Assembly (NCBI GenBank): GCA_038087015.1
Contig: JASBNA010000036.1
Span: 372,001-436,000 of the forward strand
DNA from: Cerrena zonata
Taxonomy: Eukaryota > Basidiomycota > Agaricomycetes > Polyporales > Cerrenaceae
Reading direction: 5' to 3'
Length of the DNA: 64,000 bases
Numbering within the stretch: the first letter of the stretch is position 1; every line of letters begins with the position of its first letter. The notes under the pieces were generated by a model. That model saw nothing but the letters and a program-made list of their open reading frames with translations, was not told where the DNA came from and ran no database searches. Shown here one piece after another: positions 47,009 through 57,425 of this stretch. Position numbers and translations under genes: made by a program.

Positions 47009-48603
47009 TCTCTGATCTTTGAATCATAAGTACAAAGCTAGTCTTAAATATGACAATCTACTAGAGTTGTACTATCTAGATTGTGCAATGTTAAGTTGAA
47101 CAAAGAGACATCATTTATTCTCTAGAGAGCTAATATGTAACATAGCAAGCATGTTAGTTAGGTTGGTAATAGTGTCTCATATCATGATTGATGCTTTTTC
47201 TCATCCCTCAAGAAAAACCTGAGTTGTTGTCTAGGAGTCAGATGAGATTAATAAAACTATAAAAAATAGTGGTGAGCAATTACCTTCAAAAAATCTGTTC
47301 TGATTTCTCCTCTCTTATTCTTTGCACTATTCTAATCTTTGAGTTAGCATTCAGGGCAGAAAATAGGGTTTGTTTCTCAAAGGTGATGCCTAAAGAGTAG
47401 CATCATTTACTAAAGCATACTGACTAGAGAGGTGTACTGTCTTAGAACTGCTCAATGGAAAGACTGTCAACTTTGCAAGAGCAGATTGCACATTTACCAA
47501 GTGTTATCAGTTTTGCTCTCTCTACTTCTGCTATAGTTACTGGTTAGATATGTGTGCTAACAGAGATCAACAGTCTATTTTACTACAGAAAATAAAGAGC
47601 ATTTACTCTTGGGGCACATAAGCCTGAACCAAATCATTTTTTACTATTTAGGTCTCAGGCTATAAGTCAGTCACCACATTTTATCTGCTGTAAGCCTAGA
47701 ATATTATATTAGAGATTATTCTAGGTGAGCTGCAGTGACTAAATGCTTACTAATTTCTCCAAAGAATCTTAGGGTATTCCTTTATAAACAGAGTCAAGTT
47801 TCTTTGCAAGTTGTTTGTTCTTTAGATAAGTTGAAAATATAGACATAGATATCTGTGCTTTTGTTTTTATCAAATCTATGCTGAATTAGGTGAATGTTAA
47901 ATGCAGATAGTTCTTTCCAGATGATGTCACTACATTATATTTAGGATTATTAGATAGCTGAATTTGAAATATTGTAAGTACTTATGGTTTATCAAAGAAG
48001 ATACATTATACAGATCTATAACTAATTATATAAGTAGGTAGAAACAGAACCTTGTTAGGCAAATATAAATTTGCAAGTAATAGGAGATGACCTACAGTTG
48101 CTGGATAGACAAGGTATGATAGCCAACATTGATTAGAAGGGCAAGATATCTGAGAGAAGTGAAAATAAATAGTCAAAAGGAATCAAATTGCTAGTAATAC
48201 CAGCAATTGTATGAGGGATAAGAGTAAATGAAGGGAAAATAAGAATATTATTGCCATCATTATTGATTGCTTGCTTTGACATATTTGGTATGACACTTAG
48301 GTTAGGGTTATTTAAGGTAGTTCAGTATGTAAAAATAGTCATTCTTAGTGATTTGTTCAGATAATATTTCAGGTATAGAGATATATTTGTGTGTATATAG
48401 TACTACAATGATACTATTATATAGATAGAAATATAAAATGAAAAAAAGAAACCACTGACATTAGCCAATGGTCAGATAATAGACTACAATTGGGAGACTG
48501 CTAAAGGTTGTTTTAACCTTGAGGTGGGAGCTGATTCCACTTAAGGCCTTGTGGTCAATAGGGCACTTTGATTTGGTGGTCAAAACATAAGTTATAGTCT
48601 CAA
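47009..48603. other. AT-rich, nothing recognised
   Basis: There are no open frames of note and no repeat that I can align elsewhere in the window, apart from short AT-rich words. Confidence 0.4.
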
Positions 48604-50121
48604 AATAAAAACTTATTCCACTTGAAGCTCTGTGATTGAGGTTGAAGTGCTAGTCAATACTGGCACTTTGATGAAAATCATATTCTATAGGAGGTTCTAT
48701 TGTTGAAGTTAAAGTGCTAATAAATATTAGCACTTTGACAGAGTGAGGCTTTAGATATTAAAAAAAACAGAAATGAGAAATGAAAGAGATGTACCTGAGT
48801 GATCTTTCCAACCCACTCAAAAACCCAATAACTGAGCACTTGGTCAACCAGGATCTCAAGCTGCATACAAAGGTGAGAAGACATAATCTAGAGAAAAAAA
48901 GAGTTAGAAATAATTGCATTCAGGTTCTAGTAAATACCTGCACCTGAAGGATTGAAAAAGCCAAAGATCCCAAGAATGAAAAAGCTAAGAACAAGCAGAC
49001 TGAGGATGAGCAGGCCAAGGACAAGAAAGCACTGGTTGCTAGTAATATTGGCAACTGATGATGGAAAGGAGGATTGAGAAGCTGAGAAGTTGATCTTGCT
49101 AACAATGACAGTGGTGTTGATATTATTGTTGTTGTTGACAAGAGTGACAGAGATAGTGAGGATGAAAGAGGCAGTGAGAATGAAGAAGGTAGTGAGGACA
49201 ATAAGAAGATACTAGTATGTTGGAGAGCAAAAGAGAAGACCAAAGCAAAGCCTGAAGTCCCAGCTGGAATATGCTGAGATTATGTGATCAGCCTCTTGGG
49301 CATCTTGGTGATCAAACAATCTCAGACTTGCTTTCTTGGACATCTCTGCCAAGTGCCCTCTGGGACTCAGAAGCTTGAGAGCCCATAGAAATGATATAGT
49401 GAACTAAGCAGCTTGGCATTATTCTCAAGGCATCTAGTTCACTATGGCATTGTTTATTTGACTATTTATTTAGATATTATGTAGCTAAGATGCCCAAGGT
49501 AGCTCAATATGAAAGATCACTTGATTACTGAGATGTATGAGAGCAAGATAAGATCATTGTCTTATCTTGAGTTTTTAGACCAAGATCTAACCATATGGTA
49601 TGATCATGTAATCTTAGCATTTTCTGATCTAGGACTTTAGACTTTGCTTCAGCTTTATCTCTTACTCTCCAACTACCAGCTATCAATATTATTAGCAACT
49701 GGTGCTTTCTTATTTTCAGCCTGCTCATTCTCAGCTTTTTCATCCTTGATATCTTTGGCTTTCTCAATCCTTCAGGTGCAGGTATTTACTAGAACCTGAA
49801 TGCAATTATTTCTAACTCTTTTTTTCTCTAGATTATGTCTTCTCACCTTTGTATGCAGCTTGAGATCCTGGTTGACCAAGTGCTCAGTTATTGGGTTTTT
49901 GAGTGGGTTGGAAAGATCACTCAGGTACATCTCTTTCATTTCTCATTTCTGTTTTTTTTAATATCTAAAGCCTCACTCTGTCAAAGTGCTAATATTTATT
50001 AGCACTTTAACTTCAACAATAGAACCTCCTATAGAATATGATTTTCATCAAAGTGCCAGTATTGACTAGCACTTCAACCTCAACCTCAATCACAGAGCTT
50101 CAAGTGAAATAAGTTTTCATT
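48604..50121. repeat. Pair of inverted copies of one element meeting at a central hairpin
   Basis: The left copy (48604 to about 49395) and the reverse complement of the right copy (about 49447 to 50121) share long runs. Examples are GTGCTAGTCAATACTGGCAC, the approximately 110-bp block holding CCAACCCACTCAAAAACC, and a Lys-rich coding-like segment (KNEKAKNKQ). Small indels distinguish the copies. The centre (49397-49446) is a hairpin pairing TAGTGAACTA with TAGTTCACTA. The right copy reads MSSHLCMQLEILVDQVLSYW from 49848 with a donor-like GTACAT after it, so each unit probably carried a small spliced gene. Confidence 0.82.
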
Positions 50122-51584
50122 TCAACATTAATATTTGCTTACTCTAAGATATATCTTTTAGATATTCATTCAATCAAAGTTTCTACTGGACAAGTTTTGC
50201 CTGTTGATATCAACAGATACAATTTATTTAGTAGATATTTTGATTTTCTCATCCTACTAGGCACTACCAGCAATATGCTGATACCTTGTTACTATACTTG
50301 CCCTATTTTGCATCTGACCAATACAACTCCAACCAGGCCCTTCACTCAACAAAGAACAGCACATGCTATAATCTGACATATAATCTAATTCTTGCCAATG
50401 TCCTATTCTATACAACTTACCTAGTAAGTTCATCTTTATTTTCTCATCTCAGCATTTTTTATTACCATTATAATATTAATGACATAGCTGCTAGGTATCT
50501 TATAGTGACTATCCCCTATCCTATCTCTCCCATATACTACCACTATTCCCAAGACTTGCTAGTATTTACTAGCACTAGTCTTTTTCTTCTCAAACACTCC
50601 AAACCACCCAAATCAGCTTGATCTTCATCATGTCTAGGCAACCCTCCCTCTGCTCTGGGTCCATGACTTCTGTCACATCTTTGAGACTGAGCATACCTTT
50701 GTGGTCTCCAATACCAAGTATCTTGCTCCTCAGCTTCTCGGTAATGGAAAGAATTTAGACCTCAGTGAACTGTTTTATCTTAACTTGCTGAAGAAGATAT
50801 CTTAGGCTACCAATTGCTTCTGCTATCTTAGCATACTATCAAATATGCCTTCTCTTGCTAATGACCCCTTATTTAAGCCATTTAGTATATTCTTTAACAA
50901 TTTGCCTATCAAGCAAGTCCAAAGCAGGTACAAACTGAAGGCTAATGTTTGTAAGGTTTGGGAGAACCTCAACCAACTCCTTCTGTGGATATATTAAGTT
51001 CTCCAAAATGTTTTCTTGTGCTTTGCCCTCTTATACATCTGTTCTCCACCATCTGTGGCCTCCACTAGCTACTGTGATGTTTTTGGAACTGACAATGCAG
51101 CCAGATGTTGTATTTACTAAGCATATTACTTTCTTCTCAGATCACTTTGCTATATTGCAACATTAATTGCTACATCATTTCAGGCCAGTATAGCATTTCC
51201 TTCTTCTTGATATCAAGCTCTTAATATCCAGAGGCTATGATGCTCTTCTTTCTAGCTAGACAAAATCCTTACTAGCCATATTCTCACTGATTTCACTGAT
51301 GCCCTTTCCTACCAAGGCCTCTATATCAATACCCAGGGCAATTGACAGCTTCTTGATTTCCTCTACAGTGTCCTTAATATCAATACCCCTATCTGGCTTG
51401 CATATCCTAAGAGTAGCAAGCTTCCCAGTGATTTAGCTACTATGCTTGCTTTATCAAAGCAGACAATCTAATCTGTTCAATGCCAATACTAAATGTCTGC
51501 TCCAGATCCTTCCTAAGCTCCTTCTTAGGAGTAGCAATATGACTACAATTGTTGAAGATCTAACTTTGACCCTGATGCATATAA
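50122..51584 (+). other. AT-rich with coding-like debris
   Basis: Plus-strand frames such as 50286-50621 and 50945-51166 contain plausible protein words but no recognised domain. The stretch 50630-51540 may be a decayed gene of the repeat family that ends at 51585-52400. Confidence 0.35.
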
Positions 51585-52400
51585 CTGGATTACAATTTCT
51601 GAGGTATGAAGATATCATTTTTCTTGTTCAAACTTTGCTAGAGTGCTTGTATCGTAATGTGAAACTACTACCTAGCCCTAGTCTAAAGTTTAGAGGGAAT
51701 TTTGTTTATCTCATATCTTCACAACCACTGCATCTTTTGCTCTCAAAACTTGACCATAAAACAACTCAAAGTTTGTATTATAAGTTAACTTCTAAGAGCA
51801 AAATGAGTTGGTAGAGAGAATGTTGAGATATGAGCAAAATTGAAATTGGGGTTGAGTATGGGAAAACTGGGTGCTTGTTGAACCCTAGAGTGGGGTTGGC
51901 CCTATGAGCCCTGGTAATTGCAAAGATGTGAAATTATAGCAAACTAACCTTACTCAATTGTTGTATAAATAATGTTAATAAGTAGAGCCTAAGAAATAGA
52001 GCATAGTAGATGTAGAAAAAATGTGATTTGGTCAGAATTGACAGAGAGATATGTTAAACAATATGTGTTTTTGGAGAAAAAGTGAAACAGAGACTCACTT
52101 TCAATATTATTAGAAGTGGTGTATATACCATCAGATAGAGCTTAGAAAATGACACCTGGTAGCTACAAGACGTATGTAGTTTGGATAGAAATTAGGAGAG
52201 CTATAGAGAAAACAACATATGAGTCTATGTTTTGATAGAGAACTGCCATATATGGTATGTTTTCCATATTACATAATCACAATATACCTTGTTCTCAAAT
52301 TTCAATTTGCAGGGGATGCTTATTTCAGCTATTATATAAGCATATTAGTCTATATGCAATAAGCCAAAACAGATGTAGTGAACAAAGTCTCTAAATGTTG
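51585..52400 (+). repeat. Dispersed repeat copy 2 with about 150-bp subterminal units
   Basis: After the segment shared with 31465-31800, two successive units share GAGCTTAGAAAAT- or GAGCCTAAGAAAT-type starts, then GATTTGGTCAG or GTTTGGATAG, AGAGA(G/T)ATA and AACA(A/T)TATG words. The same units recur in the palindrome at 52770-53648. Around 52403-52430 a CCAAGATGCCTAGCTCAC motif resembles the half-site of the central hairpins at 49397 and 53181. Confidence 0.65.
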
Positions 52401-52769
52401 TGTCCCAAGATGCCTAGCTCACAATGTCATGATTTGGCTTTGCTTGCTTATGTAATGTCTCTGTACAGACACTGCATAACTTGACAGATGTGTAAAACTG
52501 ACTCACCTCAAATAGACCTGCCAGAAGTTAGCATAAGGCTATTTTCTTCCTCAAAAGATGTAGTCCTAGATAGAAGAAAATAGTGTAACCATCTAAGTGC
52601 AAGTAATACCAGCACTTGAATGGATGATATGGAGGGAGAGAGAGATTGAATAATGATCAAATCAAATTTTGCAGATCATATTTGTACTTATTTACTTAGG
52701 TAATAGTGTGAATGTGGCAGTAGCAACGTGAGGTCACTTGATAATTATATAGAGAGTCTCAATGGATAG

Positions 52770-53648
52770 AGGTTGAGAAATGAAGGCTATTAGTAAAAGA
52801 AAGGAGGTGATTTGGATAAAAACTGGGGAGGATATAGGGTAAACTAGATATGTTTTAGGGGAAAAAGCGGAATATGGTATGTTTCTGAACCTTATTGGTA
52901 GTGGTGTGGACACCATTGGATAGAGTTCGAGAAATGGAGCTTGGTAGAAAAAAGAAGCATGTGATTTGGATAGAAACTAGGGGAGATATGGGGAAAACAA
53001 CATATGGGATGTATGTTTTGACAGAATACTGCCATATATGGTATGTTCTCTGCATTACATAAGCGAGAATATGACTTATGTTGTCAGATTTCACTTTACC
53101 GGTTGGCACTTAATACCAGCAATTATATAATCACATTAATCTATATATGGGTGTACTACAAACAAATATAAGTAAATAATGACATAGTTAACTAGGCGCT
53201 TTGGGGTTATTGCCTTAGGCACTTAGTTAACTATGTCATTATTTACTTATATTTGTTTGTAGTACACCCATATATAGATTAATGTGATTATATAATTGCT
53301 GGTATTAAGTGCCAACCGGTAAAGTGAAATCTGACAACATAAGTCATATTCTCGCTTATGTAATGCAGAGAACATACCATATATGGCAGTATTCTGTCAA
53401 AACATACATCCCATATGTTGTTTTCCCCATATCTCCCCTAGTTTCTATCCCAATCACATGCTTCTTTTTGCTACCAGGCTCCATTTTTTGAGCTCTATCT
53501 AATGGTACCCACATCACCCCCAATAAGGTTCAAAAACATCCCATATTCTGCTTTTCCCCCTAAAATATATCTTGTTGGCCCTATATTCTCTCCAGTTTCT
53601 ATCCAAATCACCTCCTTTCTGTTGCTACCATGCTTTATTTTTGAAGCT
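52770..53648. repeat. Near-perfect 0.88-kb palindrome with central hairpin
   Basis: The left arm (about 52770-53180) and the reverse complement of the right arm (about 53238-53648) are nearly identical, so the same short open frame appears on the minus strand at 52855-53109 and on the plus strand at 53309-53491. Each arm contains two approximately 150-bp subterminal units. The centre (53181-53237) pairs GACATAGTTAACTA with TAGTTAACTATGTC around a GCGC...GCCTTAGGC loop. The centre resembles that of the pair at 48604-50121. Confidence 0.9.
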
Positions 53649-55559
53649 CTTTTTACTAGTGCTTTTTATTTGTCCCTATCCCTGACCCTCCACTATCATA
53701 ATATTATTATTTGATTAAATCTGTAATTTCTACTTTATAAATCTGAAAAGTGATATTTATGATAGTGATCTGCAGGCTAAGGCTTGAGCTCTTCAAACCT
53801 TCAAGCCTGATCTACTATAGGCCTGACCAAGCCCAGCCTTCTGTATAGCTTATAAGGGCTTATTGGATAGACTTTCATATTAGACTGGTCTTTATAAGTC
53901 ATTAAGCTCAGACTTAATTAAAGTTTTGATCAATCATTGGCCACATACATTCTATTGACTATTAACTGCATGCACCCTATTGACATCCATATTCAAGATA
54001 TTATTTCCATTATCAATTTACATTCTCAGCTTTAATCTAATTCTCAAGATAGCAATATCTCTTCTCTTTATCTCAGTTAGCTATAAAACACATCACTATA
54101 ATCCATAGTTCAAGAAATAAACCTACTTTTCTTATCACTATATCTACATATTCAGTTTACCACTGCAAACTAACTGAGAAATTATATAATCCAAATAATT
54201 ATAGAAAGCTTAAGCTTATTATTTTTTATTAACATGAAACTTGATCTCTTGCACGTACAGAGATGGCACAACTAGTTACATCTACCAATAGTGCTTATCA
54301 ATCAAGGTTTTCTTCTTTCATTGTAGCTGTCTCTTCTTTCATTTTAACAGTAATCTCTTTAATTTTAACTCTAGCTTTACAAAGCTTTTTAGCCTCTATT
54401 TTTCTAAGCTTTTCAATAGCAATTATCTTAGACAATGACTCAGATAATCCCAAATCTAATAACAATATAGAGATTATTTATTCTCATACATTTTTTTCAA
54501 ATTAATGCTAATAACTGATACTTATTATAGAAAATAAAAACTGGGTATGATAGAAGATAAGTTTGGGACTTATTATATTTTGAAGATGATAAATCTGGAT
54601 CTGAAAACAATGCAGATAAATCTAAACTAAAAGTTACCTCAGCTTTAAAGATGTGAAAGTGAAAGATACCTCAAAAAAGGCAAGATAAATTTTTATTATA
54701 ATATTACTTTATTAAACTTCTAATAATAATAAAATCATTTATTTAGCAATAAACAAAAGAAAGAGAAATACAAATCCAGGGTCTATCAATAAGAAGGGAT
54801 TTCTCAAAGATATAAATGTTCAGTTCATTAGAACTGATCTTTCAAACTTAAGCTAGCCTAGCCTTGATATCAACTACTTCTTTGGACCTCAGTTGCATGA
54901 AATATCATCCTCAGGTAGTCAGAAAGACTATAGAGTATGTAAACTTTAGGTATAAATATTTCTATTAACTCAGATATTATCTGTTACTAATATTATATAG
55001 TAAAATAAAAGAACTATAATATCTAGAACTATAATATCTAGTGGCCAATATCTCTATATTATATTATCATCTAGAGACTCATCATATTGTATATTTATTT
55101 ATTTCAAGTTTTATGCTTATTATATAGTCTGATCTCAATTGATAGGATAAGTATTACAAATAAGTTATTGAGAATCACTTTGTGTCCAAATTTTCTAAAG
55201 ATATATAGAAGTAAAAGATTCCTCAGCAAATACAAAATGAAATGTCAACAAACTCTCTATCCTCATCTCCAGAATTGCTCAGGATATAGAGCAACATGCC
55301 ATATTTTGTATGTTGTTACTAATCTTTCCACTTAATAATGTTTCTGATACTCAGTTGTAATGCCAGCTCTTTATCCAGAGATGAAAGACGCTTATTTTCA
55401 ATAACACTAGTTTGCTCATCTATAGAAAGAAGCATATATCTTAATAAAATCTATTATAAGTATTTTCCCTATTAAAAAACAGATGATATATCTTGACCTC
55501 TCTTTCTCTAGTATATAAAATATTACAAATATATCTACAACAAAAAGACTTAGACTGTA
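53649..55559. other. AT-rich, nothing firmly recognised
   Basis: An open frame at 54263-54505 encodes a hydrophobic Ser-rich segment without a known motif. Part of this interval may be the eroded N-terminal portion of the hAT transposase that follows. Confidence 0.35.
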
Positions 55560-56000
55560 TTAACAGTGTATGAGCAGCCAACTAAGAAGGCCAAGTTATT
55601 ACATAAGATATCTGATAATGATGAGTCTGAAGATGAAAGATATATCCTGCCTTTCAATCTACTCAAGTTATAGCTCAAAGAATTCAACAACTATATTAAC
55701 TCAACAGAATTTCTCCTCAAAGGCATGTCTGTAGTTCACTAGTGAGGTGTAAGTAATCTGGATATTATCTTGAAGGATTTTTCCTATTTTTTTTTGTGCT
55801 TTTTCTTAGTTGAATGTAATCTGATATCTAGTATAGGCTGCTATTGCAAGAGACTACCTTTCTATAATGGCATCCTTAGTCTCAAATGAATATGCCTTCT
55901 CTTAAGGTGGGATTATTATTAGCAAATGATGATCATATCTTAAGAGCAATATTGTGGTTTATTTTGTCTATAACTACTGTCTAGGCTATCAACTAGTATA
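55560..56000 (+). pseudogene. Decayed hAT transposase C-terminus
   Basis: The frame around 55675-55750 reads LKEFNNYINSTEFLLKGMSVV. After an intron-like gap, another frame reads AAIARDYLSIMASLVSNEYA, FS, stop, GGIIISK (about 55838-55935). This fits the C-terminal dimerisation region of hAT transposases (ARDYL-IMASSVSSERAFS-like, then SK-R--L). The Glu-Arg of that motif is Glu-Tyr here and a TAA follows FS. The rest of the transposase is not recognisable. Confidence 0.75.
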
Positions 56001-56894
56001 GATATTCTCAGAGATAAAAAGGTCACCAAAGGAATTGTGTTTTGCCAGCATTGGCCTATTTCCCAAGTCAATCTGCAGGGTGTACAAAGTCTACATCAGT
56101 AAGTTGATTATATTTTGATATTTTTTAATACTGATTTTCACATTTTTTGTTTAGGGCATGAGAGGGACTAGACCACAGATATATCTTGGTTGCCAAAATC
56201 TGCTACTTGACAAGCATCCGAGTTGGGCATTGAGTATTAGATAATCTAATGCAAAATTTGGTTCACCAATTATCTTCAGCAAATCTGGGATGGTAAGGCT
56301 AAGCCCTACAAGATCAAGGAATGGCAGAGGAATCTCAAGTTTCCCTGGAGACTCACTGATTAACTTTTTGTCAGCATGGACCAGGTGTCTTACCGACCTA
56401 TAAGTTGATATTATAATCTCTACCTTTACTCTCTGATTTATACCTTGTTTTCAGGATAACTAGAGTGTAGCAGCTGAGACCCTCTTTCTTTTTAATAGGA
56501 CAAATATTACTTAGTGTAATGTATCATATAGAATATTGTTTCTTTTTTTAAACAAACATTATTTTTGTATTCAGACATGTTCTCTATATCTTTTTTTTTA
56601 TTTTGTTTCTTGTATCTCTCAGACTTTTTTCTTTTTTACTCAAATATTATTCTTTGCAGACTTATTCTCCATGTTTCTTCTCTCTCTAACATTATGCTTT
56701 GCTCAGACAATCTGTGTAATATATATTACTTTAGAACATTTGTCAAATTGTATTTTGTATTTGTGTTGCTTGCGATAATGTGTCTGATGAATATATCTGA
56801 TATAAGTAGATATATATAAACATAAGCTGCAAACTTGATGTGATCATACTTGATCTTTCCCTCCTTCTATATCATTTTTCCAAGTGCTGGTATT
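56001..56894. other. AT-rich right edge of the decayed block
   Basis: It starts with a short repeat shared with 32945-33030. T-rich sequence gives spurious Phe-rich frames at 56536-56819. Base composition changes sharply at the copia LTR that follows. Confidence 0.5.
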
Positions 56895-57215
56895 TGTTAA
56901 ACTTCATATTTTGGTGATGTTCCACCTTATCTATTCTATCTTTTGACTTTATAAACGGACTCTGTAGACACTCAGCCTCTTCACTCTAGCTTCAGTATTT
57001 AGTGCTCCACCTAATGCAGGGTGGACTTGTGTTTCATTTCACTTTTCTTCACTTATTGCTGAGCCTTCAGCACTTAACTTGGCTATAGCCGAGTTCTCCT
57101 TCCTATCTAGTATGTCTGGTCGCTTTCAGGGCTCTCTAACTGCTCTCATTGTGTTCCAGAGCATTTGTGTGTCCCCCAGGTCGATCTATTCCCTGGTTTG
57201 AGTCACCCTTTAACA
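56895..57215 (+). repeat. Copia 5' LTR (321 bp)
   Basis: It begins TGTTAAACTT and ends CCCTTTAACA, giving the usual TG...CA ends with a short inverted terminal repeat. It aligns throughout with 62920-63302, which has 62 net extra bases, including a segment bounded by a 20-bp direct repeat. The GGTTATGGGCCCC immediately after it is the likely tRNA primer-binding site. A target duplication would be the five bases before it (GTATT), but no matching partner is found because the element's 3' end is missing. Confidence 0.85.
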
Positions 57216-57425
57216 GGTTATGGGCCCCGGCTTCCTTATCTCTGCCACAGCCGATTTTACAAGAGTTTTCATTCAACAACCACTTGTCCCCTCGCTCCAA
57301 TTCTTTTTGCATCGGATTCCCCATCCTCCAAACCCCCCATCTACCAACATCGGTCCTGATCGGCCAACTCTATCCCTCTCTGCTTCGCTTTTGCTCTCTG
57401 CTGCTCCCCCTACCTTGCTTTTGAC
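57216..57425 (+). other. Copia leader with primer-binding site
   Basis: The untranslated leader between the LTR and Gag starts with a putative primer-binding site (57216-57228). The rest is C/T-rich with no other feature. Confidence 0.6.
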
